NCBI GenBank assembly: GCA_027063745.1
Contig: JAMORG010000008.1
Location: 1 to 32,065 of the forward strand
DNA from: Sulfurimonas sp.
GTDB lineage: Bacteria > Campylobacterota > Campylobacteria > Campylobacterales > Sulfurimonadaceae
DNA length: 32,065 bases
Direction: 5' to 3'
The first letter of the stretch is position 1. Every line of letters begins with the position of its first letter. This document shows, one piece after another, positions 1-9,773 of the stretch. Under the pieces are notes generated by a model. It saw only the letters and a list, made by a program, of their open reading frames with translations. It was not told the origin of the DNA and ran no database searches. Made by a program: the position numbers and the translations under genes.

Positions 1-15
1 GATTAAAGGTTTGAT

Positions 16-126
16 ATGGGTGATATGAATGGTGTTGATATTGCAGAGGTTATTTTACTTGTAATTGTTTTTGCAGTAGGCGTTGGCGGATTTATCTGGG
101 CAGCAACAAAAGATGATGATAAATAA
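16..126 (+). CDS. Small single-TM protein, 36 aa (MGDMNGVDIAEVILLVIVFAVGVGGFIWAATKDDDK); function unknown, possibly an accessory subunit of a complex encoded upstream of the window
   Basis: ATG at 16, TAA at 124-126; hydrophobic core with charged C-terminus. Too short for the ORF track. Confidence 0.45.
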   Translation: MGDMNGVDIAEVILLVIVFAVGVGGFIWAATKDDDK

Positions 127-168
127 AATATATAAAAAGTCATTAAAATAAAGTAGTTAAAAAGAAGT

Positions 169-195
169 GACGACCAACACACCAGGGAGGTCGTC
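169..195. other. Inverted repeat / hairpin GACGACC-N13-GGTCGTC
   Basis: Perfect 7-bp GC-rich stem in an otherwise AT-rich intergenic region, 43 nt after the small ORF; no clear U-tract. Confidence 0.5.
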
Positions 196-324
196 TATGA
201 ATGTAATAATACCCTACTATTCTTAAAAAAATCTATTCTTCCACATAATCTTCAAAAATTTAATATCTTCTCTTAAAAAAAATTATAACAAACCAAAAAA
301 AGAAAAATATTTTTAAAATGTGTA

Positions 325-355
325 TTATTCACACATTGTTCTAAGTTGTGAATAT
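325..355. promoter_or_regulatory. Inverted pair of DnaA-box-like sites (TTATTCACA 325-333; ATATTCACA on minus strand 347-355)
   Basis: Matches the epsilonproteobacterial DnaA box TTATTCACN; TATTCACA/TGTGAATA form a perfect 8-bp inverted repeat. Confidence 0.45.
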
Positions 356-415
356 CTTGATATAAAATTTTAAAATATCTCCAAATTTTTCATGAAATTA
401 AGAAATAATTTATAT

Positions 416-481
416 AAATTCTCACTGAAAGAAACATCTAAAAAAGCTTAAAAGCCCTATATTGGGAGTTTGTGAGAATTT
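416..481. repeat. 10-bp perfect inverted repeat AAATTCTCAC ... GTGAGAATTT enclosing 46 nt
   Basis: Arms 416-425 and 472-481; the enclosed sequence contains CCC-N6-GGG. Confidence 0.45.
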
Positions 482-531
482 TATGAGTTTTTCACACTAT
501 AGAAAATAATTTTTATCACTTAACTTGAAAG

Positions 532-1449
532 TTATTCACATTGTGAAAGTTCATTCATACAAATGGCTTCAAAATCAACTCTGCTCTCTATCTTATAAAG
601 ATTGTTGTAGAGTTCAAATTCTAAAGAGTTTGCATGTAAGAGTAGTCTTTTTGCACCACTCTTTTCTATACGCTCTCCTTGGCTCAACTCTTTGTCCAAA
701 AAACGAACAATATCTTTTTCGTCTTGTCCATATATAGGATCACCAACAATTGGATGTTTCACGTGAAACAGATGTACACGTATCTGATGCTGTCTTCCGG
801 TATGCGGTTTACACTCTACAAGAGTCATATCTTTATCTGCATAATACTTCAAAGGTTTAAATGATGTTTTTGAAGCTTTACCATCGAGATGTACCTTTAC
901 AACCATTCTCACAATAGCACTCTCATCTTCTGCTCGCAGCAGAGGCTCTTCTACAACCATAGCCTCTTTAAACTTACCATGTACCATAGCAAGATAGCTC
1001 TTTTGCATATCTCGCTCTTGAAACATCATCTTGATCTCCCGCTCACTCTTTTTGTTTTTGGCACACAAAACAAGTCCACTTGTCTCTTGGTCTATTCTAT
1101 GTGTAATGTTAGCATCCATTCCATAGCGTGCTTTGAGTTCATCTATAAGAGAGTAGGGAGTGTGTCTATTTTGTGGATGAATAAGCACACCGCTTGGTTT
1201 GTCATATACTACAAACTCTTCAGTCTCATAAGTTGGTTCCAGTCCACGTGAAGTTGGCTCGAAGTAGATAAACTCTATCTCACCCTCTATCTCATCACCG
1301 GCTTTTACCATCGGCTTACCATCTACAAAGAGTCTCCCTTTTGCTATGAGCCTTTGAGCCTCTTTTTGTGTATAACCCAACTCTTTTATAAGATATAAAA
1401 ATGCGCGTGTTCTCTCTTTTACTATAAAACTCTTTTTTACAAATGGCAA
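532..1449 (-). CDS. RluA/RluD-family ribosomal pseudouridine synthase
   Basis: N-terminal S4-like region (YTQKEAQRLIAKGRLFVDGKPM), HRIDQETSGLVLCAKN catalytic motif, HTGRQHQIRVH motif. Confidence 0.92.
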   Translation of the reverse strand: MPFVKKSFIVKERTRAFLYLIKELGYTQKEAQRLIAKGRLFVDGKPMVKAGDEIEGEIEFIYFEPTSRGLEPTYETEEFVVYDKPSGVLIHPQNRHTPYSLIDELKARYGMDANITHRIDQETSGLVLCAKNKKSEREIKMMFQERDMQKSYLAMVHGKFKEAMVVEEPLLRAEDESAIVRMVVKVHLDGKASKTSFKPLKYYADKDMTLVECKPHTGRQHQIRVHLFHVKHPIVGDPIYGQDEKDIVRFLDKELSQGERIEKSGAKRLLLHANSLEFELYNNLYKIESRVDFEAICMNELSQCE

Positions 1450-1551
1450 GCTTTTTCCTTAATCCCTTTTTTACTATAAAGAGTGTAAAATAGGGGTATA
1501 TAATATTTGTGAATTTTATCATAAATAACTACAACAAAAAGGTTTCAACAT

Positions 1552-2880
1552 ATGGTAGATAGATACTCACGCGAAGAGATGGCATCAAAATGGACATATC
1601 AGGCAAAATATCAGGCTTGGTTAGATGTAGAAAAAGCAGTAGTAAAAGCATGGGCTAAACTTGGAAAGATTCCTCAAGAGGATGCAGACAAGATTGTAAA
1701 AAATGCAAAGTTTGACATTAAACGTATCGATGAGATAGAAGCGGTAACTCGCCATGACCTTATCGCATTTACAACTTCGGTTGCAGAGAGTCTTGGTGAA
1801 GAGAGTAGATGGTTCCACTATGGAATGACATCTTCAGATACAATCGATACTGCAGTGGCACTTCAGATGAAAGACTCTCTTGCACTTATCATCGAAGATG
1901 TAAAGATGCTTATGGAGTCAATCAAGAAGCGTGCAATGGAGCACAAAATGACTCTTATGGTAGGTCGTTCACATGGTATTCATGGTGAGCCTATCACTTT
2001 TGGTCTTGTTCTTGCAATCTGGTACGATGAAATGGCTCGCCACTTAGAGAACTTGGAACAGACTATGGAGGTTATTTCGGTAGGTCAGGTAAGTGGAGCA
2101 ATGGGTAACTTCGCTCACGCACCACTTGAACTTGAAGAGTACACATGTCAAGAGTTAGGTCTTAAACCTGCTCCTGCATCAAACCAGGTAATCCAACGTG
2201 ACAGATATGCTCGTCTTGCTTCTGCGTTAGCACTTATGGCCAGCTCTATCGAGAAGTTTGCTGTTCAGGTTCGTCATTGGCAAAGAACAGAGGTTTATGA
2301 GTGTGAAGAGTACTTCGCAAAAGGACAAAAAGGTTCTTCTGCAATGCCACACAAACGTAACCCTATCCTTACAGAAAACATCACAGGTCTTGCACGTATC
2401 ATCAGAGCGTACGCAACACCTGCAATGGAGAATGTTGCACTTTGGCATGAGCGTGACATAAGCCACTCTTCTACTGAGCGCTTCTGGTTACCAGATGCAT
2501 TTGTTACAAGTGACTTTATGCTGCACCGTATGAACAATGTTATAGCAAACCTGACTGTTTATCCGGAGAACATGATGAAAAACCTAAACCTAACGGGTGG
2601 ACTGGTTTTCTCTCAAAGAGTTTTACTAGAGCTTCCACTTCAAGGTGTTAGCCGTGAAGATGCATACAGAATCGTACAGCGCAATGCTATGAAAGTTTGG
2701 GAAGAGATCCAACAAGGGCGTCCTACTGTAAATGAAAAAGGAGAGTCTCTCTACCTTAACCACCTTCTTGCAGATGAAGAGCTTAGAAGCAAGCTTAGCG
2801 AAGAGCAGATTCGTGAATGTTTCAACTACGACTACTATACAAAGAATGTAGATAAAATCTTCGCTAGAGTTTTTAAATAG
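1552..2880 (+). CDS. purB: Adenylosuccinate lyase
   Basis: 442 aa; fumarase/ASL signature GSSAMPHKRNP, MTSSDTIDTA. Confidence 0.97.
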   Translation: MVDRYSREEMASKWTYQAKYQAWLDVEKAVVKAWAKLGKIPQEDADKIVKNAKFDIKRIDEIEAVTRHDLIAFTTSVAESLGEESRWFHYGMTSSDTIDTAVALQMKDSLALIIEDVKMLMESIKKRAMEHKMTLMVGRSHGIHGEPITFGLVLAIWYDEMARHLENLEQTMEVISVGQVSGAMGNFAHAPLELEEYTCQELGLKPAPASNQVIQRDRYARLASALALMASSIEKFAVQVRHWQRTEVYECEEYFAKGQKGSSAMPHKRNPILTENITGLARIIRAYATPAMENVALWHERDISHSSTERFWLPDAFVTSDFMLHRMNNVIANLTVYPENMMKNLNLTGGLVFSQRVLLELPLQGVSREDAYRIVQRNAMKVWEEIQQGRPTVNEKGESLYLNHLLADEELRSKLSEEQIRECFNYDYYTKNVDKIFARVFK

Positions 2881-2886
2881 TAAACA

Positions 2887-2943
2887 AAGAGTGAGTTTTT
2901 ACAAGCCGTAAAAACTCCTCATTATTTCGGCTTTTTCACTCTT
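2887..2943 (+). terminator. purB 3' structured region with competing hairpins, terminator/attenuator-like
   Basis: GAGTTTTTAC-aagcc-GTAAAAACTC (2893-2917) overlaps AAGCCG (2903-2908)/CGGCTT (2928-2933)+TTT; outer AAGAGTGA (2887-2894)/TCACTCTT (2936-2943). Confidence 0.6.
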
Positions 2944-3149
2944 CTTTCTACTTACTCACTCATCATAAAATCTTATAAATTTCCAGATGTTACAAAATTC
3001 AAATTTTCCCTTATATTTAGTTCAATTTAATCTATATCGTTACAAAAATTAGCTAAAATCAACTACTATAATTTTGTACTTTTTATATGATTATTTTTAG
3101 AAATCATCTTGTAAAAAATATAAATAAAATCACGCTAGGATAAAAAAGA

Positions 3150-5516
3150 ATGATTACAGTTATAAAACGAAACGGAAGAACCGAACCACTCGACATCACC
3201 AAAATCCAAAAATACACATCAGCTGCGGTAAAAGGCTTGGAGAATGTGAGTCAGAGTGAACTTGAAGTTGATGCACAAATTCACTTTCGTGATGGTATAA
3301 CATCTAAAGAGATTCAAGAGACGCTTATTAAGACCGCTGTTGACAAGATAGATATCGATGCACCAAACTGGACTTTTGTTGCTTCACGCCTTTTTCTTTT
3401 CAATCTCTACCATCAGGTAAACGGTTTTACAGGTTACTCATCACTCAAAGAGTATTTTGAGAGAGGAGAAAAAGAGGGGCGTATTTTACTTGGTCTTCGC
3501 GATATGTATGACCTTGATGAACTTGAAAAGCACATTAAGCCTGAGCGTGATCTTCAGTTTAACTATCTTGGAATCAAAACACTCTATGACCGTTATCTCA
3601 TTAAAGACAGAAAAGGTGAACCAATTGAACTGCCGCAACATATGTTTATGGCTATTGCTATGTTCTTGGCTCAACGTGAGGAGAAGCGTGAAGAGTGGGC
3701 TATCAAATTTTATAACATGATAAGTAAGTTTGAAGTTATGTTAGCAACACCAACACTCTCAAATGCAAGAACACCAAGACATCAACTGAGTTCTTGTTAC
3801 ATCGGTTCAACTCCGGACAACATAGAAGGTATCTTCGATACATACAAAGAGATGGCAATGCTTTCCAAATTTGGTGGAGGTATCGGTTGGGACTGGACAC
3901 AGGTTCGCTCAATGGGAAGTTTCATAGACGGGCACAAAAATGCAGCAGGCGGAACAATCCCATTTTTAAAGATAACAAATGATATCGCTATTGCAGTAGA
4001 TCAACTTGGAACTCGTAAGGGTGCTATTGCGGTTTATCTGGAGCCGTGGCACATAGATATCAATGACTTCTTAGATCTAAAGAAAAACTCAGGCGAAGAG
4101 CGTCGTCGTGCACATGATCTCTTCCCGGCAATGTGGCTTAATGATCTCTTTATGCAAAGAGTACAAGAAGATGCTATTTGGACACTCTTTGACCCTTATG
4201 ACGTGCGTGAGCTCAGTGAGCTTTATGGAGAAGAGTTTAACAAACGTTATATTGAATTTGAAAATGATGAAAGTATTGTAAAAGAGAAGATCAAAGCAAA
4301 AGATCTCTGGAAGAAGATACTCACATCATACTTTGAGACGGGTTCACCGTTCTTATGTTTTAAAGATAATGCCAACCGTGCAAACCCAAATGACCATAAA
4401 GGTGTTATTCGAAGCTCTAACCTCTGTACTGAGATCTTCCAAAATACACAACCAAACCACTACAAGATCAAGTTTATCTTTGAAAATGGCGATAGTGTGA
4501 GTTATGAAGAAGATGAGCTCGTAACAGTGGACAGCGGTATAACTAAACCGGCTAAGAAAGTTACTGCACTTGACTCACTGGGTGGTATGCCAATCTTTGT
4601 AGTAGAGAAAGAAAAAATAGATGGTGCAACAGCTGTTTGTAACCTTGCATCTATCAATCTCTCACGCATCAACACAAAAGAGGATATTGATCGCATCGTA
4701 CCAACGGCTGTCAGATGTTTAGATAATGTGATTGACTTAAACTTCTACCCTGTTGAAAAGGTAAAACGTACTAACATGAGAAGTCGTTCTATTGGACTTG
4801 GTGTTATGGGTGAAGCACAAATGTTAGCTGAGTCTGGCATAGAGTGGGGTAGCCAAGAGCACTTTGACAAGATAGATGAAGTGATGGAGGCTGTTTGTTA
4901 TAACACTATCAAAGCATCATCAGATCTTGCAGTAGAGAAAGGGTGCTACCCTGAGTTTGAAGGGAGTAAGTGGAGTCGTGGAATCTTCCCACAAGACCAT
5001 GCAAATGCAGAAGTTATCAACCTTGTTGATCGTGGTGGGCTCTTTGCTTCAACATATGAGTGGGATGAGCTGCGTACAAAAGTAAAACGTGACGGTATGC
5101 GTAACGGTTACCTGATGGCGGTTGCACCAACTTCATCTATTTCTATCCTAACAGGAACGACGCAGGCTATTGAACCGGTATTTAAGCGTAAGTGGTTTGA
5201 AGAGAATTTATCTGGTCTTATTCCGGTAGTTGTTCCAAAACTCTCTCCAGAGACCTGGAGCTACTACACACCTGCTTATGACTTGAACCAGACAGTACTC
5301 ATTAAAGCTGCGGCAATTCGTCAGAAGTGGATAGACCAAGGACAGTCACTCAACATCTTTATCACTCTCGATAAAGCAAGTGGACGCTATCTTAATGAGA
5401 TCTATATGCTTGCATGGAAACTCGGACTCAAATCTACATACTACCTCAGAAGCCAGTCTCCTGAAGTGGCAAATGATGTAGAAGACAGAAGTATGGAGTG
5501 TGTTGGTTGTCAGTAG
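3150..5516 (+). CDS. nrdA: Ribonucleoside-diphosphate reductase class I, alpha subunit
   Basis: 788 aa; ATP-cone N-terminus, LSSCYIGSTPDNIEGI, NLCTEIF, AVCNLASINLSRI, MAVAPTSSISILTGTTQAIEP, C-terminal CVGCQ. Confidence 0.97.
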   Translation: MITVIKRNGRTEPLDITKIQKYTSAAVKGLENVSQSELEVDAQIHFRDGITSKEIQETLIKTAVDKIDIDAPNWTFVASRLFLFNLYHQVNGFTGYSSLKEYFERGEKEGRILLGLRDMYDLDELEKHIKPERDLQFNYLGIKTLYDRYLIKDRKGEPIELPQHMFMAIAMFLAQREEKREEWAIKFYNMISKFEVMLATPTLSNARTPRHQLSSCYIGSTPDNIEGIFDTYKEMAMLSKFGGGIGWDWTQVRSMGSFIDGHKNAAGGTIPFLKITNDIAIAVDQLGTRKGAIAVYLEPWHIDINDFLDLKKNSGEERRRAHDLFPAMWLNDLFMQRVQEDAIWTLFDPYDVRELSELYGEEFNKRYIEFENDESIVKEKIKAKDLWKKILTSYFETGSPFLCFKDNANRANPNDHKGVIRSSNLCTEIFQNTQPNHYKIKFIFENGDSVSYEEDELVTVDSGITKPAKKVTALDSLGGMPIFVVEKEKIDGATAVCNLASINLSRINTKEDIDRIVPTAVRCLDNVIDLNFYPVEKVKRTNMRSRSIGLGVMGEAQMLAESGIEWGSQEHFDKIDEVMEAVCYNTIKASSDLAVEKGCYPEFEGSKWSRGIFPQDHANAEVINLVDRGGLFASTYEWDELRTKVKRDGMRNGYLMAVAPTSSISILTGTTQAIEPVFKRKWFEENLSGLIPVVVPKLSPETWSYYTPAYDLNQTVLIKAAAIRQKWIDQGQSLNIFITLDKASGRYLNEIYMLAWKLGLKSTYYLRSQSPEVANDVEDRSMECVGCQ

Positions 5517-5854
5517 AAAGCCTGCGTGAGCGTTTTAGCAACTTTGTAGATGCTGAACTTCGTTCACTTGAAATTCTCTCACCAACAGAGATAACACTTA
5601 CAATGGCCCTGCAGGACAAAGCACGTGATTTTGACTGGATAACGCTCCAGCTTCACTTCAGTGGTGTCAGTGATGCACACATTGTAGATGATACAAAACT
5701 TGGCTTTATAGATATGAGCGAAGGAGCAACACTTTTACAAGAAGGAACTCTTGTTGCTTTTGCTACAGGTGAGTGCTATAATATAGAAGATATTAAAAAT
5801 CAAACACTCTACATCATTGCAAAAACACTCAAAACAAGTGAAAGTGCATTTTAA
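5498..5854 (+). CDS. Conserved hypothetical protein, translationally coupled to nrdA
   Basis: 118 aa ORF overlapping the nrdA 3' end; a TTG start at 5507 is an alternative. Confidence 0.7.
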   Translation: MCWLSVESLRERFSNFVDAELRSLEILSPTEITLTMALQDKARDFDWITLQLHFSGVSDAHIVDDTKLGFIDMSEGATLLQEGTLVAFATGECYNIEDIKNQTLYIIAKTLKTSESAF

Positions 5855-5865
5855 AAGGACAGTTT

Positions 5866-6252
5866 ATGGCATATGAGGTAAAATCACCAATATTAGGTTT
5901 TGAAGATACAAAAGAGGTAGAGTTTCAAGAGATAGATCTACTTTTTTCATCAATGAAAGATACACACAATGAACAAATCTCATTTACACTTGTCAATCCT
6001 TTTTTGTTACGTGAATATGACTTTGAAATTTCAGATGAAATAAAAGAGCTTCTCTGCATAAATGATGACTCTAAAATCAGTGTCTATAATACTCTGCTCA
6101 TACAAAAGCCTCTTGAAAAATCACTCATAAACTTTCTCGCACCTATCATAGTAAATCATGATACCAAACAGGTTGCACAAATAATACTTGATCCTAAAAA
6201 ATATCCTGATTATGGAATGACTGAAACTATAGAATCATACAAAGAGAGATAA
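5866..6252 (+). CDS. fliW: Flagellar assembly factor FliW
   Basis: KSPILGFEDTKEVEFQEID, FTLVNPFLLREYDFEI and APIIVNHDTKQVAQIIL match the FliW pattern. Confidence 0.9.
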   Translation: MAYEVKSPILGFEDTKEVEFQEIDLLFSSMKDTHNEQISFTLVNPFLLREYDFEISDEIKELLCINDDSKISVYNTLLIQKPLEKSLINFLAPIIVNHDTKQVAQIILDPKKYPDYGMTETIESYKER

Positions 6253-6609
6253 ATGAGAAAATTTCTTGTAACAGATGATTCTAAACTTGCCAGAAGAACA
6301 CTGATAAAATCACTTAAAGAGTATATTTTAGAAGAGAGAATTTTTGAAGCTAGCAATGGATTTGAAGCTTTAAAACTAACACTCAAAGAAAAACCTGATG
6401 TGGTCTTTTTGGATCTTACAATGCCTGTTATGGATGGCTATGAAGCGATACCAAAGATAAAAAATATCAATCCTGACATCAAAATAGTCGTAGTCTCTGC
6501 GGATATTCAAGAAAAAGCAAAAGAGAAAGTCTATGCTCTTGGTGCTACTCTCCACGTACAAAAGCCTATAAAAAGTGATAAAATGAAAGCTATTTTGGAA
6601 GTCATTTAG
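6253..6609 (+). CDS. Single-domain CheY-like response regulator
   Basis: 118 aa; DDSKLARR, DVVFLDLTMPVMDGYEA, VQKPIKS. Confidence 0.93.
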   Translation: MRKFLVTDDSKLARRTLIKSLKEYILEERIFEASNGFEALKLTLKEKPDVVFLDLTMPVMDGYEAIPKIKNINPDIKIVVVSADIQEKAKEKVYALGATLHVQKPIKSDKMKAILEVI

Positions 6610-6610
6610 T

Positions 6611-7216
6611 ATGGAGGAAAACAAAATCACTCTGAGTGAAGATGAAAAAGATGTACTCCAGGAGCTGATGAACATAGCCTATGGCAGTGCTACAGCGGTT
6701 GTTGCAGATATGCTTGATGCATTTGCATCACTGAGCATTCCAAATATTCAAGTTCTTACAATGCATGAGCTTTTTGAAACTTTTGACAAGCTCAAAAACT
6801 CCTCATACTTTTTTGCAACACAGGCATTCAGTGGTGAGTTTAACGGTGAGAGTGCTTTTTTTATCAACGAAGAGAGTGCACAAAATCTGGCAACACACCT
6901 TGAAATTGAGAGTAAAGAGGATCTCGATGATGCAATTTTAGAGCTAACAAATGTTCTAACATCCTCACTAACAACACAGCTTGCTGCTGAGATGGGAAGC
7001 GAAGTGATATTTTCACTTCCTAGTATCTTTAAAGTACCCCTTCAAGAGATAGAAAATGTAGAGACTTTTCAGCTCTACTCTCAAGTCATTGTTATAGATA
7101 CTGATCTTAATTTCCAAGACCAAAAGATACACGGTAAAATATTTATACTCACAAAAGATGAATCGATCCAATGGCTCAAAACGAAACTCAATATAATCTT
7201 AGAACAGCTGATCTAG
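6611..7216 (+). CDS. CheC/CheX-family chemotaxis phosphatase
   Basis: Two ExxN motifs (ELMNIAYGSA and ELTNVLTSSL); directly downstream of a CheY-like gene. Confidence 0.8.
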   Translation: MEENKITLSEDEKDVLQELMNIAYGSATAVVADMLDAFASLSIPNIQVLTMHELFETFDKLKNSSYFFATQAFSGEFNGESAFFINEESAQNLATHLEIESKEDLDDAILELTNVLTSSLTTQLAAEMGSEVIFSLPSIFKVPLQEIENVETFQLYSQVIVIDTDLNFQDQKIHGKIFILTKDESIQWLKTKLNIILEQLI

Positions 7217-8352
7217 ATAACGGTATCATCATTGTAGATGATACCCTTAGCATATATCACTTCAACAAATGGCTCGAGCTTCATACAAAAATAGATGAAG
7301 AGAGTGTGCTTACCAAAAAGCTTGATGAAATTTTTCCAAACATAAAGACAAAAACGCTGATACGAAAGATAAAAACGGCCCTTCGCATGAACACACCGAC
7401 CTTTTATACCGCAGCAACTTCACACTATCTTATACCCATTAAGATAAATCAGTTTAAAAATTCTATCTTTGAGTATATGCAACAAGATGTCAGTATCATA
7501 CCTTATGACAAAGAGAAAAAACTTGTTGCCCTTATCATCAAAGACCAAACAAACATGGCATCTGCAAATGCTCTTTTAAATTCTCATATAGAAGAGATCA
7601 AAAAACTAAACCAAGCCCTTATAGAAGAGCAAAAACTACGAGAAAAACAGCACCAGCAGCTCTTAACCTCTTCTCGTAGTGCTGCAATGGGTGATATGAT
7701 CAGTATGATAGCCCATCAATGGAGACAGCCTCTCTCGCTGATTACAACTATGATGGCAAATATGAAGGTAAAAAAAGAACTTGGAACTCTTGATGATGCT
7801 ACTTTGCAAAACTCCTTTAAAAAGATAGAAGAGACTATTTACTATCTCTCAGATACCATCAATGATTTTAGAGACTATTTTAAACCAATCAAAGTAAAAT
7901 CCAATATCAATCTTTATGAGCTTTTTTCTAAATCAATCTTTTTCCTTAAAGATGAAATGTCACAATACAATATAAACTACAAAATCAATATTGATAAAAA
8001 TATTGAAATTTATACATATAAAAATGAACTTTTACAATCTATCATCAACATCATCAAAAACTCTATTGACGCCTTTAAAGAGACAACACTAACAAACAAA
8101 AATATAACTGTCTCACTTGAACAAAAAACCGATAAAATTATACTATTTATAGAAGATAATGCCGGTGGTATAGATAAAGAGCATCTAGAGAAGATCTTTG
8201 AGCCTTACTTCTCAACAAAGAGTAAAAATGGAACAGGACTTGGGCTTTATATCTGCAAAACCATCATAGAGAAGCATTTAAAAGGTACTATTGACATATA
8301 CTCAGATACAAATGGTACAAAAGTAGCAATTACTCTGCCTACTTTGTTGTAA
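7171..8352 (+). CDS. Sensor histidine kinase, PAS-like N-terminus (start may be downstream of the annotated ATG)
   Basis: MIAHQWRQPLSLITTMMAN H-box; NSIDAF N-box; DNAGGI; GTGLGLYICKTIIEKHLKG. Confidence 0.92.
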   Translation: MAQNETQYNLRTADLDNGIIIVDDTLSIYHFNKWLELHTKIDEESVLTKKLDEIFPNIKTKTLIRKIKTALRMNTPTFYTAATSHYLIPIKINQFKNSIFEYMQQDVSIIPYDKEKKLVALIIKDQTNMASANALLNSHIEEIKKLNQALIEEQKLREKQHQQLLTSSRSAAMGDMISMIAHQWRQPLSLITTMMANMKVKKELGTLDDATLQNSFKKIEETIYYLSDTINDFRDYFKPIKVKSNINLYELFSKSIFFLKDEMSQYNINYKINIDKNIEIYTYKNELLQSIINIIKNSIDAFKETTLTNKNITVSLEQKTDKIILFIEDNAGGIDKEHLEKIFEPYFSTKSKNGTGLGLYICKTIIEKHLKGTIDIYSDTNGTKVAITLPTLL

Positions 8353-8378
8353 AATAGTGACAAAAAAGGAGAATTATT

Positions 8379-8804
8379 ATGAAAATTGTATGTCCCCACT
8401 GTTTAGCAGTAAACAATGTACCAAAAAAAGATTTTTATAAAAAAGCTAACTGTGGTAAATGTAAAAATTCACTACTAGATACAAAACCTATGGAGTTAAA
8501 TGACTCTACTTTTGATACTGTTGTTGCAAACAACGAGATACCTGTTATCGTTGACTTCTGGGCACCTTGGTGTGGTCCATGTCAGATGATGGCACCAAAC
8601 TTTGAACGTGCTGCACAGGAATTTCCACTCAAAGCACGTTTTGCTAAGGTAAACACTGAAGAAGCACCAAATGTGAGTGCTCGTTTTGGTATCCGCTCTA
8701 TCCCTACTATCATCGTCTTTAAGGATGGTCGTGAAGTAGATCGCGTCAGCGGTGCCCTTGATGCTAACTCACTTGCATCACTGGCTGCGAAATGGGCTAA
8801 CTAG
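8379..8804 (+). CDS. trxC: Thioredoxin 2 (zinc-finger type)
   Basis: N-terminal CPHC...CGKC zinc motif; [13 protein letters not shown]. Confidence 0.93.
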   Translation: MKIVCPHCLAVNNVPKKDFYKKANCGKCKNSLLDTKPMELNDSTFDTVVANNEIPVIVDFWAPWCGPCQMMAPNFERAAQEFPLKARFAKVNTEEAPNVSARFGIRSIPTIIVFKDGREVDRVSGALDANSLASLAAKWAN

Positions 8805-9118
8805 TTCTCTTTGATGTAAGAACAGCAGTAATCAGTCGGTGTTTTGATCTTTAGATCAAAAGAGCTGTTTGCCGGAACTTCAAAAGTCTCAGGAGTAGAA
8901 AGCGTTTTCCACTCTTCTCCTGGGAGTTTGATGTCAAGCTCACCGCTCATCATCTCCATAATCTCTTTATCTGCCGTGTTAAAAGTATATTCACCCGGAA
9001 GCATGATACCAAGTGATTTTATCTCACCGTTTGCAAACTCTATCGTTCTGCTTGTGACTTTTCCGTCGTAGTAGATGTTTGCCTCTTTTACTACTGTCAC
9101 ATTTTCAAATTTTGCCAT
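8801..9118 (-). CDS. ppnP: Pyrimidine/purine nucleoside phosphorylase (PpnP/YaiE, DUF1255)
   Basis: [48 protein letters not shown]; likely start is the internal MAKF at 9118 rather than 9142. Confidence 0.88.
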   Translation of the reverse strand: MAKFENVTVVKEANIYYDGKVTSRTIEFANGEIKSLGIMLPGEYTFNTADKEIMEMMSGELDIKLPGEEWKTLSTPETFEVPANSSFDLKIKTPTDYCCSYIKEN

Positions 9119-9169
9119 TATAAGCCTTCTGATTTTTTTCATGAAATGATACCAAAATATACAAAAAAT

Positions 9170-9646
9170 TCACCCTTTAAGCCTTACACGTTGAGAATGT
9201 GTAATAGCAACTGCCATGGCATCGGTAATATCAAAAGGTTTTATCTCCTGCTTTATTCCCAAAAGCCGACGAACCATAAAAGCAACCTGTTCTTTTTGTG
9301 CTTTTGCTTTTCCTGTAAGTGCTTTTTTCACCTGTAAGGCAGTATACTCGTGGAACTGTCCAAACTCCTGCAGGAGTTTGAGCATTATTGCTCCTCTAAA
9401 CTGAGCCAGTTTGATGGTTGTAGCAGGATTGTGTGCATAAAAGATATCTTCCATTGCTACTTCGTCTATTGTGTGTTTAGAAAAGAGCATCTCAATACCT
9501 TCTACCATCTGAGGTATCTGAAACTGAAGATTTTCGGCTTTCATTTTAATAAGTCCGGCCTCAATAAGTGATATTTTTCCATTTTGCAGTCGAATAAGTG
9601 CATATCCCATATTACGTGTTCCGGGATCTATTCCAAGTATAGTCAT
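9170..9646 (-). CDS. ruvC: Holliday junction endonuclease RuvC
   Basis: [52 protein letters not shown]. Confidence 0.97.
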   Translation of the reverse strand: MTILGIDPGTRNMGYALIRLQNGKISLIEAGLIKMKAENLQFQIPQMVEGIEMLFSKHTIDEVAMEDIFYAHNPATTIKLAQFRGAIMLKLLQEFGQFHEYTALQVKKALTGKAKAQKEQVAFMVRRLLGIKQEIKPFDITDAMAVAITHSQRVRLKG

Positions 9647-9664
9647 AAAGATATTATAGCAAAG

Positions 9665-9773
9665 ATATTCACATATGGGAATTATTCACTATTCACATTT
9701 TTTTAACCCAAAATTATGGATTTGTAGAGTACTATTCACATATAATTTAAAAAATAGGTTTTTATGTGAATAT
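9665..9773. promoter_or_regulatory. oriC1-like DnaA-box cluster upstream of dnaA
   Basis: ATATTCACA 9665-9673; TTATTCACT 9682-9690; CTATTCACA 9689-9697; CTATTCACA 9732-9740; reverse ATATTCACA 9765-9773 overlapping the dnaA start. Confidence 0.8.

Noticed and set aside
889-1251. 120-aa plus-strand ORF and other short antisense ORFs in the track
   Set aside because: They overlap clearly conserved genes on the other strand and show no recognisable domains.
3000-3149. NrdR box search upstream of nrdA
   Set aside because: No convincing 16-bp NrdR-like palindrome pair found.
4435-4640. Possible intein or insertion inside nrdA (FENGDSVSYEEDELVTVDSGITKPAKKV...)
   Set aside because: Frame is continuous, no intein splice-junction motifs, and this segment resembles a normal feature of related NrdA proteins.
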